Positions 1 through 12,115 of a stretch of 64,000 nt of DNA are shown here, in pieces (within the stretch, counting starts at the first letter, position 1; each line of letters starts with the position of its first letter). A program made the translations under genes and the position numbers. The notes beneath the pieces were generated by a model. That model was not told where the DNA came from. It ran no database searches and worked only from the letters and a program-made list of their open reading frames with translations. Origin of the DNA: Ligula intestinalis (lineage: Eukaryota; Platyhelminthes; Cestoda; Diphyllobothriidea; Diphyllobothriidae); the NCBI GenBank assembly GCA_036362985.1, contig JAYGXS010000004.1, forward strand, positions 20,793,708 through 20,857,707. The letters run 5' to 3'.

Positions 1-214
1 CGTGAAGATTTTTAGACAGTTCCAGCATGCTTTTTAAGTTCGAGGACATCGCCTGGAACACCTTACCCACCTTGACGAATTCGGGGAGGCCCGTGAGGCG
101 AGAAGTAGGATAGATATCTACAGTAAACGTTTGAAGGCAAGGCAAAAGAAAAAAATAATACGTCGGTGGAAGAAAAAACATTGGCACTTAAGTTAACTTT
201 CTTATGCATACAGG

Positions 215-490
215 TATTGAACCCTCAAAACCAGGAAGCAGTTCATAAATAGAAGATGTGATCGCTGGAACAAGAAGTTTATTCGCCTGACGTTTCAGAC
301 TCTGTCGAGAATCCTTAATCCTAGATAATGGTGTGGAACATGCACAAATTGGGGTCTCGCGCCATCCTATGGTTACCAATAATTAAGGATTCTCGAGAGA
401 ACCTGAAACTTCAGGCAAATAAAATTCTTGTTCCAGCGATCGCATCTTTTACTTCTGAACTGCTGCGTGGAACTCGCGTATTCGGTTCTA
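215..490. repeat. inverted repeat built from two copies of a dispersed repeat
   Basis: Arm one (about 215-325) and arm two (about 381-488) are reverse complements at roughly 80-85 percent by eye, with a spacer near 60 bp. Both contain the core GATCGCTGGAACAAGAA and the CTTAATT end. A third copy lies at 5654-5800. On the strand opposite to arm one the core reads GGCAAATAAA, a possible polyadenylation signal. Family unknown; it could be the 3' tail of a retroelement. Confidence 0.7.
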
Positions 491-744
491 TCGACAATGA
501 ATTGGCTATCGGGAAGCTTGTTTGAAAGTCCAATTTTAGACTTACAGCGCTAGTGAAAACAACGCCTACCTAGGTATCAGAATTTAATAGCTACCAAGCT
601 AAACATTTTTTTCATCGGTGTAGCCTTTAAGACCACATACATGGCGGTCTTGGCAATCAGTAAAAGCTTGCCATTTGACCCCAAATGTGTGGGTAGACTG
701 TACATGTAGGCCGCACGTTCTCACATACCGAATGAGCAAAATTT

Positions 745-770
745 TTTCCCACATTCCACCATGTGGGAAA
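745..770. other. perfect 10-bp hairpin
   Basis: TTTCCCACAT and ATGTGGGAAA pair perfectly around a 6-nt loop. A looser version of the same CCCACAT/ATGTGGG pair occurs at about 17529-17576. It lies downstream of the UTP15 stop codon on the minus strand. Function unknown; it may be a transposon end. Confidence 0.4.
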
Positions 771-1044
771 GTTAGTGTTGCAAGAAGTCCGTTAAAAAAG
801 GACAGCTTCAGCTAGTTTGTCGTTCCTAAACGGTCACTACAAACCAATGACATGCGTAAGACTTCGTTTTCGCGTCACGTGGGTTACCGCAACCACTTGT
901 CTTTACTCTGACTTGCTGCTGGCATGAACGAGAGGTCATGCCAACAGGATCTTATGATTGGTCCCTTCCCTACAAGAAACTGATCGTACCAGGTCGTGGC
1001 TAAATGGGACAATATGGATACTCTCGACGAGGGGAGCACTGTGT

Positions 1045-4000
1045 CTAGCTGTTAGTTGTCGCTGACATAGGGATGACGGGGAGCCCTGTAGGGTAAATTT
1101 ATGATGAAGACAGAGACACAACAGCCTACCAGTTATTGTGCGGTAGAGGAGGACACAGGTAGGCAGAGCGTCAGGAAGCCAAGCATGTTTCCGAATGAAC
1201 CGAAGGAGACGGATGAGCTGGACGTCGGTGCGACCACTGACTGCAGCCACAAGGGTACCCCGGCGACTGAGTTCTCGCACCACGGCCACGGGGAAGGCGT
1301 GCGAAGGGAGGTTCTTGACAGAGGGGTCGCCACGCTTAGCCATAAGTCTGCCCAAGCAAAGAGAGGCACTCAGAGCCCTAGAGTGCTCAAAACGTGAAAG
1401 AATGCGGTCCATACGGGTAAGGTTCGCGTCTCCGTCAGTGGCCAGATTAAATCGAGAGATTTCTGTGGTCTAAATGGAAGGACGAGCAAAAGAATACGAA
1501 ATAATAAAAGGCACAGGGAATGGGGAAAATGTAAAATGCAATGACACAAAGACCTGAACAACAATTTCATTGTGCAACTATTCTGCTAGAATCCACAGGA
1601 CACTGGTCAGAACACGCAAATACACTTGCAAATAGAAGGGAATAATAAAGTGGGGGCACTGTGACCATAAATATCGAACATCATGTTATGGTAGCATGCT
1701 GACTTTTTACTGACAAGCTGCTCAACTGCCCACAGATTTTTGTGTCAATCATAGCTACTTAATTGCTAACAGTACACAAATAAATATCGCATTAGAATTT
1801 ACAAGGCTTGCACCTACGCAAGGCGCGGGGGCGCCTCACAGGTGTTTGCTCACTTCCCGTTCGTTCCATCAGTGGGATGGTGGTTGTAGAATAAAACAGT
1901 GACAAGGATAATCTGTTGTAACTACACGGTGGCGCACAGAGAGGTATCGACCCCGCTAGATCGGGGTAGTTTTCAGCCAATGGTCTTCTACTGGAAAATC
2001 AGTGCGTTTTCCGATTGCGACCCTTTCCCGTCCTAAATCCTTAGACACCCTGCCCAATGAGATATCCCCTTTCCGGTATTTAGGTGTTATGGTAAAATCG
2101 AATCTTCCATTTATTCTTCATATTGAAACCCTCTTCATTAAAATTCGTAAACTTGTACATCATATCCGTCGGTTACGTTCCTATCATACACCTCAAGCCC
2201 TAATCTGGCGCTTTATACGTGTCTGCATTCTCCTCCTCATTCTCTACTGTTTACCGGTTAGTTTTCCAGTCCTGTTTCAAAAGACTTACTGCTTTTCAAA
2301 CGTATCCTCCGGATGCTTTATTCGGCTACCGATGTTTTTTATGCCTTTTTTGGTTGATATTATACGACTGCGACACTTAACGACGTTCAAGCAATTCACT
2401 CAGCACATTCCTGACGATGTTTTCCATCCACTGCACTCTGAATGAATGGCTGCAAAGTCTTCGTGTACTATGTGCCGAAGCTTCCGATATATGTCCTGTC
2501 GGACGTCGGCATATCAGCACTCTGTAGTCCCATCCCTAGCGGGCTACCTCACGTGTACAGAAACGGAAATCCGGCAACTGGGATTAGAACTATCTCCAAA
2601 GTAGACGTGAACACCTCTAGATTTGTGGATATTTTGTTAATTTGTCTTTTGGTCTGAGTGAATGGAGCCATTTTTGCTGAAAATTTTGGCTGCCACCTTC
2701 AAATTAAGGCGTATTTCTTAAAAAAGTATCTCGCTCAAATGGCCACGGGGACAAAAAGTGTGTGTAAGCAATGGCCTGGTGCCCCCCCCCCTCTCTATTC
2801 CTCTTCCCTCGCACAACCTGCTGTGCCATACTCATCTCCGATCTGTTTTCCTTTTCAGCGGTGCGCCCATCCCAACTCAGGCGGCCGACAGCTAGGCGGT
2901 GGCCTGTTGCTGGCAGTGGAAGAGAGAGTGAGGTCGACCCTCGGACACCGCAGTCGGTCCAGTGTGTCCTGCTGTGTGTAGTGGCTGTCCGCAGACTGAG
3001 TGTCAGATGTGGCCTTTACGGCAGGAGCATACCTAGCGAGACGTGGTATTTGGTATGTGTGTTGAGTGTTTGTCGCGCCAGCCGTCTGCGCCTTCCCGCA
3101 TTTCCGGCCTTTTTGACTGTCTTGACAACCGGTTTTCGATGCTGGAGTGGTCAGAAAGTGAGGTAGATCCGGCGAGTCTACCTTCACTTTATTCCAGCTA
3201 CAGTCACCGCGTGCTTCAACTCGTTGAAGCTCGTAGTGGATATCATCGAAATCGACGGTCGAACTATCGGTGGCCCCCACCCGTCAACAATCTGATCAGG
3301 GCTTTAGAAGCAAAATATACGGTCAAAAAACAACACAACAACATCCATTTCTACGACCACATTCACGTACCTCCCAGACTGATATTGCCGACTCTGACGG
3401 TCGGAACAGTCCATTCGCTTTTAAGAAATCCGGTGGCCAAAAGATGAGAAAGACGGCAACAGCTCTAGTCTGCCAGCGGCTGGGTCGCTAGAAATTAGCG
3501 ACTTCAGTGCTCAATCAGGCCCGGCTCTACGAATAAAAATAACTTTAGAAGTACTCTATATCCCTTCTGCTGGAACAGACGTCCCGAGGCAGAACAATTT
3601 CACGAGACAGGTATCCTGTCTGTCTCGAGAAATTAACTTCGTCTTATGACCACGAGGGTGCCACTAAACTTGAGCAAGTTCGCTACTATCGTCAGCGCCC
3701 ACGCATCCCCTTTTAATGATAACCTTTGACGAAAGAAGAAGAAAATCCCACGAAGGTTTGCAAGTCCTCCTCGCGACAGCACTAGGGACCGACAAATTGA
3801 TTGTCTTCGGTGATTTCAATGTCCGCGTTGGTACAGGTCACGCACTTCCGTCCTATTTAGCATCATGTTCTCCACCTTACTGTGGAAATCGACATCATCT
3901 ATCGAACTGACGGAGAGGTGCTTAACATTTTACATATACAAGATTTTCAAGCTCAGCGTCCACAACCTGTAGTTTTTGGATGACGTGTTGAATAAAAGGA

Positions 4001-7000
4001 AAACTAACGTTCCACAGAGCGGGCATCTTCGTGCCTCCGTGAACCAGATCAAGGTGGGTACTGACATCTGGCACGGATAAGACATTGGTTACGCGTCCGC
4101 CGGCCCAAAATGATGATTAAAACCGATTGGGAGTTAATATCAATAACAACTGCCTCACACTGGTGGACGAATCTATTTTTCTATGGAGTACCATCACTAG
4201 AAGCATCAAAATCTGCGACAAAATCGCACATCGGACCCCAAAAGTCAGCCGATTGGGCTTTCGGTTGGTTAAATTACTCGGTTTTCAACGGAATCGGCAT
4301 CGTCAATACGAAACTGACTACTGTCCAGTGTGAGATGGGATGGAGAAATGGACAATTCATGAAAGCCAAGCAATAAGGCTAAAGCCCCTTATTCAGTGAA
4401 TTCTAGCGATGAAGTGGTTAGAAAAAACTCAAAAAATCGGGTCTTCGAAAGAACAGAAGTGTTCAGTACCTACGTTATGTTTGGATCTTTGTGTTGCAGC
4501 GACCACAACATGAAAACTGAGGACGATCGCCTACTCAGGTGATTATTCGATGACGTCACACTAATTGCTTGCAAGCAAGGCGAACAAGTTTTCATAAAAA
4601 TACTTTCGAAAGACCACGCCCAAGTAGCTGAAACATAATCCTGACACCTGGGGTGTCACACTGCCGTAACAACTGAAGCAGTAATCTATCAAGACAAACG
4701 TATACACAGAGCCAAAGTGACGCGGTATGGTCATAAATCTTAAATCCATGCAAACAGCTACCACTTGCTGACATGTCTACTTTGCCTACTGACGCATTTA
4801 AGGCTTCTTGAAGAGGTAAGCCCGTATACAAATTGCTAGGATTTCTCAAAAACTCATCCCATGTAGATATAATTACTTCAGTTCACATTCATCGTCTAAT
4901 TCCAATTCCAATATACTCTTAAGCAGTGACAGTACACACTCCAAGTACAGTTGCCTGGATTTAAAAAAAGGTTTCCTGCCTATTTCCATAGTTGTTTTAG
5001 GATAGGACCTATGCGTTGATACGATGCCAGAGTTTTCAAAAGCATGGCAAAATGGCTCTCCAGACCACTTTTGCCTCACTCCTGTGTCAGCGGGCTCTAA
5101 CATCTAGCCTACCTGAAATATGGGGAGTGCTTTATGAAATTCGGCCCTTGCTTTCTTACCATATATATTTCATAAAGGGCTTCACACTACTTAACGTGAA
5201 TTTTTTTTAAATGCGTTCCTGTTTTCTATCACTCTAGTCCTATGCTAGTGCGAATACAAGACGTTGCCCTGAAAATCACAAGAGTGCAAAAACACACTGG
5301 AGACACCCTGCGTTTTATAGAAGCAGGATCCAAAAACCCGACTCAAGATAACAATCTACTCAACAAAGATAACGTTGCAATGCCGTTAACAATCCTCGAC
5401 GAATGATAATTTATCAAGCACTTGAGCAGTCAGGCAGAAAAATATAGCCACTGCACGAAACTGAAAAAAAGAAATATTGAATACTCCTACAGCTGTCAGA
5501 CGCTGCCCTGTTAGAGTAGAAAGCAGAGTGCCTGGGGGGAATCAGGTGGAAGGAGGGGGTGGTGATTCAATCGCAGTTCAAGGAATATGTTTTCCGGCTG
5601 GAAAAGTTTCACATTCCTTAACTATATTTTAAACATAACCAAGAAAACTGCCAATAGTAGCGAATATTCGAGTCCCAGGAAGCAGTTCAGAAGACGAAGA
5701 TGCGATCACTGGAACAAGAGTTTTATTTGCCTGACGTTTCGGATTCCGTCGGGAATCCTTAGTCATAGGTAATCGTAAACAGGTCTGAGACATGCGCAGA
5801 TAAGGGGTCTGCGGACATTTGCAGCAGTGAAAGCACGCTTGCGTTACAGTTTTAGCCAAAAACTACCGGGACTACATCGCTGTACTAGCTTGCTGTGGTG
5901 CAAACGGTGGACTAGATCGAAAACGAAGACCGGCGTCCCGGCGCACAGTGTATGCTGGCTGGGATCTGACGGAAGGCGTGTATTCGTTGTGTTATGGCCA
6001 AGTATAACACCGAATTTCAGTCAGAAACTTAAACGGACCGTAGGATAATTATTCTCATTGTTTTACTGAAGACAGAGCTGTGACAAGGAAGTGTCACACC
6101 GCAAGCGCATTCTACGATAGTCTTGCATAAGTTCCATAGATTTTTTATGGTTGTATAGCATGATTTTCGCATCAAAAACTATGGCTACGAACTCAAAAGC
6201 ATAAGAAAGCGTTTAAGGGATTGTAAATAGCAATTTATGTCGATAGGGTTGGAGGAACTTTTGGCTGAGTACACAGAAGCTTGAAAATTTCAGACTGAGA
6301 TTTCCACCATAGATTATTAGTGAAAATATTCGTTTGATTTCGTACTTTACATCCTGTATACCAAATATGCACGTTAAACCACCCCGGAGACCTAATTAGA
6401 ACGTCTTTCTGTGCACATCCACTGACTAGTGTTGTTGGTCTGTTTAGCAACGCAGGGGTAGAGGGTAAACTTAGTTTTATTGTAGGGCAGAAAAAAGCGT
6501 TGTTTCTTCGCCTGGAAGTTACGGCCCTATGGTCAAAGGACTGGAGCTAGAGTCTGGCATAAGTGGCCTGTAGTCGAGATATCACTGACTACTGATGGAA
6601 AACAAACTAGAAATTTTCATTTCAGTGAACATAACGAAGTAACAATATTGAAAAGGAAGACCGGAATGGCCATTTCCAGTCTATTAGCCAGTATCAACCA
6701 GTCATCCTCAATACAGGTTGACGACAGGTAATAAGCAATGCTGGTCTCCCCTATCTGTGTCGGCACTCAGCTATATACATACCTTACTAATTCTTATATG
6801 ATTGCCTGTGAGAACTCTCGATTGAGCTCCAAAGACACAACGGAGCAAGCACGTCCTATAATTTAATCAGTTGGAGCCACTTAATCATATTCATCAGTAA
6901 CTTAAGCTATCAAAAATGAAAAAAAGTGCACTATATGAGAAGTTAAAGAACAGGGACTGTGACCAGAACCAAGGTCTGCTAAAAGGTGAGGAGTCGAAGC

Positions 7001-10000
7001 ATCTCAGTGCATACGATACAGGTATATTAAATATGCTGTGGAAGCAAGGGCTTACCGAGTGGATAAGCGGCGCCATCTTTCCATCAAAACCCCAGTCCTT
7101 CGGACCAATACGGGAGCCCGTGGCAGGTTCGGCGAACCAAGAATCGGCCTTCATGTACTTTCCCGAGGATCGGTCGACGCGCCAAGCGCCTGAGAAGTTA
7201 GAGGCCATCGAGCTGAGACTGGGATCAAGGCAGTCAAAATCGTTTGCTTCCATATTATCTGCTGTTGCTGTCTTCTTTTCCAGTAGCGAGGCAGATTGGT
7301 TAAAACGGAAAGTCCGCACCAAGCCGTTTTCGCATCCGATGATTACACTTTTCAGCGAAGGCTAAATTACACAATTGAGTGATATGATAAAGTTTCGAAG
7401 AAGGAACGTTCGTGGCAACCATTTGAAAATCACGAGTTTTTGTCAAACAGAATAGAGTTCTTATTTTGTAAACTTACTAAAATTTAACATACAGAATAGT
7501 TAATAAATTTCAAACGGAGCCATGTGTAGTCTTAGTTGCGATATTAAATTTGAATGGAGTGAGAACGAAATGTACTAACCTAAAAGCACCGAAACAACTC
7601 ATGAACTTCTGACTCAACGACGAAGAATCTGCAAGGTTTTGAGCTCTATTCAAACGACAATAAATTTTGATTTGAAATCGGAAACACAAGCGTTGTACTT
7701 ACCTAAGCTGTTTGGATTCCATCCAGCTACCTCTGACGTGTCTCGTGCACACAAAGTATGGAAATATGAAACGGTCTATCAGCCTAAGATGATGGATAAT
7801 AGAGTAGCCTTCAACGCACAACTCCTGAGAAATAAGCAGGCAAACTAGTCGATGGAGATCAAGACCAACCAAGTTATTATAACACGGAGTATTTGACGTA
7901 TTGACAACCACAAATCTCGGAGCTTATTATAAAAAAGTACTTTTGGCAAACTCTTATTGATACCTCTAACTCTCGAGCTTGTAGAATTTAAGGACAAACT
8001 AAAGGGCCCGTAGACACAAAACTACAATATTCGTTCTTATATGGCCATAAAATTGCTAAAATGTGAATCCAATTAATGCTAGGGTGTTGGCGGGGATTGG
8101 CACATTAAATCACTTATCAGTTGATGATAAAAACAAGTTCATTCCACAGGAAAAAAGAGCTTCACTCGACATACGAGTAGACAAGGAAACTTACTACCCA
8201 CCAAACGTAGGACTGAAAACGACCATTGGCGCAGAATAATGGCGCGACTATTTACGTGTAGTATTCTTATCAGGCTAAAGTTCACGCAGTGTCAATATAT
8301 CAAGTGCAGATAAATTCATTCTAAACAAGAGCGTGACTGCTGACTGAGCAGCTGAAGACTTCATTAAATAAGAGGCTTTTGTACATTTCTAAAGCGGTTG
8401 TAAACAAAATGCCGCCGATTTGCAGAAGAACAGACTCCACGAACTTATAGGTTACTGGGAATTTGTTATCCTGTGAGATGCCTCCAAAATAGTAGTCATA
8501 AGTCACTACGAAGTTGACATCTTGCGAGGAGCTTACCGGCCTTCAAGCGCTGAATCTCGGAATTATCAGACGCTTGAATGTTTCCTGGGCATGGCATTCA
8601 TCGATCTTAATTTACTGCACAACGGAATACAGACGCATAGCTTAGCCTTACATATACATGGAGTCGTTGGGAGCGATGGCATGACACGAAGCAGTCCAGA
8701 ATAAATATAAAAATATGCCAAATACGATTATTCCAGACGCAATTGTCTCCGTTGACAATATCTCTTGATTTCGAATAGGGAAGGAGCTAGCTTTTCAAAA
8801 AACGTGCCCTGTTTCATATGAATACACATGGAGTTTTAGGCTGGCTTTTGAATCCCAAGACTGATTGAGTATTTAAGCGGAAATGAGATCCAGGTGCTAG
8901 TAAAAGTCAAAATCCGAAAGTTGTAAGTTTGAGCATTGACTACTTATGCATTTCATAAAAGTCAGCCACTGCTTAACGCCTTTGCACGCATCCACTATCT
9001 ATTGGAACAGGCGTACAAACCTTAATTTAAAGAAATAAACCTTAACGTCGTTCTTGGTTCTCGACTTCGAAAGAAACAATTAAATATTTTCGGAAGACAA
9101 TTTAAACAACAAAGTTGGCTTAAAAAATAGTTAGGATTCCGCTATTTTTTGTATTAAAGATTTTCCGTATCCAGCACGATGTTCAACCAAGGTATGTATA
9201 AGACCCACCGGAGCTTTAAGCAGACCTGAACATTTAGGGTCACCTCTATATCTGCGGCCTAAAAATTGAAAATTCCGACAAAACTGACCACATTACTCGG
9301 AAGTACTAAATTTTTTAAGAAAACCACGCAAAATGGAGTAAGGCGTACAACCTAAAAATAACAATTTTAGGCGGGGGTAGTTTAACTACTATGAAGTCAT
9401 TTAAATACCGAAATATACATAAACATCCTACTTGCTTATACATTCGAAACTCAACGAGGCATCATATGTCAATAGAACTTAGTCTAATATGTGTAAGAAA
9501 TCATTCAGTTGTATTTGAGATCGGATGAAACTAAACGAGAATTTTAACAGACAAACGGGTCTAGATTGGTAGAAAACTCTAAGCAAATGCGCAGCACGTA
9601 TTGTTTGGAAAGTAACGCCTTTAGCAAACAAAACTTTACGAATGCGAGTGTTCATGTTCTGATAATAAAGACACTGCCCGATGAAAAATTAGTAATTTCC
9701 GAAGCAAAATGAAAAATAGAACAGGGTAGAGAGTATAGTAGGCAACAGTAATATTACGGCGCTTTGGAAGTTGTACCAAGATAAATCATGAGCAGATGTC
9801 AAAGAAAAATTTTCGAACGTCAAGTTTGCATTATTGCACATACCAAAGCGCCGAGCCCGGTTATGGGCGCAGCCAGGCGTTCCTGGTGAAGTTCTTCGAA
9901 GGTGTCGAGTGAAGTTATCTTAAGAAGTTTGTCCATACCAGTGGAAAGCAATAGCTCGCCGGTCTGTACAGTCGGGCAAAAACAGGAAGCCAGGCCAGTA

Positions 10001-10902
10001 ATGAGTTTGTAATGAGTGTAAAGACCGGGAAATCCACCTGCATCAGTGGCCATAGACGGAGAGAACGGCTTTCCCGCAGCTATATCCCAGACATAAATAT
10101 ATTGACCAGCTGCAGCTGTCAAAAACGTGTCATTTGCCGTAAGGCGAAGCGCGGATACTGGACGAGGAAGAGTGAACTGGCCGACGGGATATGCCTGATA
10201 CAGTGAATGAAGGAATAGAACAGCAAACCTGGCGAGTATCGAACAGCTTGACAACGCCCTCAAAGTTTCCAACACAAATAAGACCATTTTTTGTGCGACT
10301 CACGGCCAGTCCATTTGAGGGTTCACAGCTCTCACTGATACGATAATTGGTCTGGAGTTCACTGACGGATATATCCCAAACCTTCACAAAACCATCAGAA
10401 CCAAGGCTGACGGCTTGAAGTCCATCCGCCGAAAAATCAACACCCACTACATTGCTTGAACTACTAAGCAAGTAATTAAAGACTTACCCGTTGTGGGCTT
10501 TTACTTTTCGTAGTTGAAAAGTGTTCCGGTCCGTCGTGCAAATCCTAAAGGTCCCTCCTTCCTCACCACCTATTATCATTTTTGCATCCGGTCGAAAATT
10601 ACAGCATATCACTGGCTTAGAAAATCCACTAACACGCCTGCATCGTACGTCGCTCGAAGTTCGATAAATATTGATCAGAGCAAATATAGGATAATATATA
10701 ACGTACTGCACGTCCACAAGGGATGGCATATTTGTGAGGGGCTTTGCTTGTGACAGCCACACAGTAAATTCGCTTATTCACTGAAAACTTTGACACTCTC
10801 TAAAGAATGAAATTGCCGATAGATTTTTACTTCAAAATTTGACCATATCTTCTCGGCACTGCGAGAAGTCTCATAATCTACAACAACTGGAGCACGCTTC
10901 AT
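1045..10902 (-). CDS. UTP15: UTP15 homologue, U3 snoRNP/SSU processome WD40 protein (7 exons)
   Basis: Family role: a t-UTP (UtpA) subunit that binds nascent pre-rRNA in the nucleolus and is needed for 18S rRNA maturation. Exons on the minus strand: 10902-10782, 10746-10488, 10463-10229, 10194-9844, 7361-7056, 1469-1130, 1085-1045. All join in frame and give 550 codons plus stop (human about 518 aa). Exons 1-4 hold an N-terminal part resembling UTP15 (SAEKIWSNFEVKIYRQF) and WD40 blades (VKVWDI, VKLFDTR, YIYVWDI). Exon 5 has the linker with GKYMK. Exon 6 has the UTP15 C-terminal domain (ELSRRGTLVAAVSGR). Introns are 35, 24 or 27, 34, 2482, 5586 and 44 nt. The exon 3 acceptor is ambiguous by one codon (10463 or 10460). 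Residues about 42-68 do not align well with the family, so an extra mini-intron there is possible. The assignment is by eye but spans the whole protein. Confidence 0.88.
1984..2610 (+). mobile_element. non-LTR retrotransposon fragment, reverse transcriptase C-terminal part
   Basis: The 147-codon frame from 2002 carries FRYLGV followed by HIETLFIKIRKL and a run resembling the thumb and connection part of Jockey-like reverse transcriptases. The homology seems to continue past the stop near 2445 in another frame. It is 5' truncated and sits in UTP15 intron 5, opposite to the host gene. No catalytic motif remains. Confidence 0.65.
2660..3500 (+). other. GC-rich stretch with overlapping open frames, unassigned
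   Basis: Several overlapping open frames (2771-3166, 3043-3447 plus; 2855-3280 minus) occur in a GC-richer block starting after a C10 tract near 2780. None matches a family I recognise. Its place just upstream of an endonuclease remnant suggests a LINE 5' region, but that is inference. Confidence 0.3.
3570..4100 (+). mobile_element. LINE apurinic endonuclease domain remnant
   Basis: The frame 3716-3910 reads ALGTDKLIVFGDFNVRVGTGH, the GDFN active-site region of apurinic-type endonucleases in Jockey-like LINEs. Upstream (about 3650-3715) the frame is open to the same domain only after stops (VSAYAP-like region), and downstream pieces resemble the end of the endonuclease. It is broken by several stops and shifts and lies in UTP15 intron 5. 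Confidence 0.6.
4592..5103 (-). CDS. possible coding exon pair inside UTP15 intron 5, function unknown
   Basis: The minus-strand frame from ATG at 5103 runs 75 codons to ECELK. If a 32-nt GT-AG intron (about 4876-4845) is removed, it joins in phase to a second open frame that starts NPSNLYTGLPLQEAL and ends near 4592. The joined product would be about 160 aa, with acidic and leucine-rich stretches and no family I know. The intron size matches confirmed mini-introns of this window. The frame could also be chance or a decayed repeat. It does not fit UTP15, whose exons 5 and 6 already join in phase. Confidence 0.3.
5654..5800 (-). repeat. third copy of the 5'-end dispersed repeat
   Basis: It shares GCAGTTCAGAAG, GCGATCACTGGAACAAGAG and the CCTTAGTC end with the arms at 215-490, in the orientation of arm one, and similarity extends past 5790 (ACATGCGCAGATAAGGGGTC). 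The peptide on the minus strand (KDSR, QANK, LVP, ELLPG) is conserved among all copies, which may only reflect nucleotide similarity. Confidence 0.6.
5860..7055. other. UTP15 intron 5, 5' part, no feature seen
   Basis: The stretch is AT-leaning, with no open frame or repeat I can support. Confidence 0.5.
7362..9843. other. UTP15 intron 4 (2482 nt), no further feature seen
   Basis: It is bounded by the donor GTATGTG after exon 4 and the acceptor TAATTTAG before exon 5. The short open frames inside show no recognisable homology. Confidence 0.7.
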
Positions 10903-11870
10903 CCCTCAGCTGCGCGTCACAATACACAAAAATAAAACACTCCCTGATTCATGCTTAAAAGTTCATGCTCAAGAGTTAAATAAAGCTCCATCTTAAAGAG
11001 TATGGGGAGTTCTAGAAGTTCATTCTAAACGCACAATTTAAAATCAAGTCAGCGAATACTTGATATTTTATTGTATTACTTAAGGAGTCTGTGTAGTCGC
11101 AAAGTCTAAGACCGACATTTAAACACAAAACCCGGACTGCCATTCTTCTATACATTCACTTCTGCTTCGTTGGAGATAATAGTTAGCGACCTGAAAAGCG
11201 CTGTGTGAAAGAGTAGCATACACTTAAATCAAAGTAAATTAGGAAAGCAATATGCATAATTTATTAGAACCGGCGTTTAGAGATTCCGTTCGTTCGTCGA
11301 CATTCATTATTCAAAATTACGATTTGCCTTCATTATTTACTTTGAATTTCAACATTTTTCTCCGGCATTATCCTTTTTGAATTTGCTCAACTTGAAAAAA
11401 TATTTAATTACTTGAATATGGTCATGAGGCATCAACAGCCGGAGCAATAATGGTGTCAGGTTTTCCCTTCTTGAACTCATCGACTCTTTTGAAATAGACA
11501 GCCGCTGAATACATGGAAACATAGACGTTATTTTCACTTTTTTCTTGTTAACCTCGTTTCGGTCTGCCTATATAGAAGTTCGAGTCTTCACTTCGGTTCA
11601 GCTCTCAGCCTATTGAGCCTTTTCTCTGAATTCTTGCCATAAATGGTGCTCTTCCTTATTCACATTAATGGACCATGCACCTTTTTTTCAGTTAAGTATA
11701 TCTGATGAAAATAGGTCAAGGTAGTGGGTAACTCTTAAACTATTTATGTTAGGATCTACCCATCCTGGTTGATGCATTGTTTGCGATATCTGGGTACCCT
11801 AAGTATGTGTTCAAGGCGAAATATTTATGTTCCTCGCTAAGTTTTAGGATCGATGTATTACCGAAAAACA
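10903..11870. other. UTP15 5' flank, no gene seen
   Basis: Just upstream of the UTP15 ATG on the minus strand is a pyrimidine-rich run ending in GCGCAG, 7 nt before the ATG. This could be a splice acceptor for a 5' UTR intron or for a spliced leader. Further upstream I see only AT-rich DNA. Confidence 0.4.
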
Positions 11871-11877
11871 CAGGGGA

Positions 11878-12032
11878 CAATCCACAAAGTTCTCTTCTGC
11901 CTCATTAGGCGTCATCAGGTGGGGCTACTCCACCTCCAGTGTAGCATCGGAAATGGCCTCCACACCTGAATTTCGAACTCGCGTCTCTCTGGCCAGAGGT
12001 GAACTCTAACCATTGAGCCGCGGGACCGCTGT
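11878..12032 (-). mobile_element. tRNA-derived SINE
   Basis: Read on the minus strand, GGCTCAATGGTTAGAG is an RNA polymerase III A box and GAGTTCGAAATTC a B box, spaced as in tRNA genes. They are followed by a non-tRNA body ending in CCTAATGAGGCAGAAG. It cannot fold as a proper tRNA over its length, so a SINE is preferred. Confidence 0.72.
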
Positions 12033-12051
12033 GTTGTCGGTTTGTGATCGG

Positions 12052-12115
12052 CACTATATAATATAATATAAATATATCTATAATATATATTTATGTATAG
12101 TTGTAGAGAAAATTA
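12052..12115. repeat. AT-rich low-complexity tract
   Basis: Repeated TATAATATAA and ATATATTTAT units right behind the SINE head. Confidence 0.6.

Noticed and set aside
745..770. Rho-independent-type transcription terminator.
   Set aside because: The hairpin has an A/T edge, but such terminators are bacterial; here it is only a small palindrome.
936..1412. Single 158-codon minus-strand open frame.
   Set aside because: Only its first part is coding (UTP15 exon 6, to 1130). Past the GTAGGC donor it is intron and flank; the spliced frame ends at 1045.
1101..1473. Plus-strand and other-frame open frames at 1101-1397, 1195-1473 and 1133-1369.
   Set aside because: They are shadows of UTP15 exon 6, which is GC-rich and so open in several frames.
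6916..7365. 149-codon plus-strand open frame.
   Set aside because: It is antisense to UTP15 exon 5, whose frame, splice sites and homology are convincing.
9820..10762. First read as a Prp19-like or generic WD40 fragment.
   Set aside because: The exons upstream (10902-10782) and downstream (7361-7056, 1469-1045) match UTP15 along its whole length, including its C-terminal domain, which Prp19 lacks.
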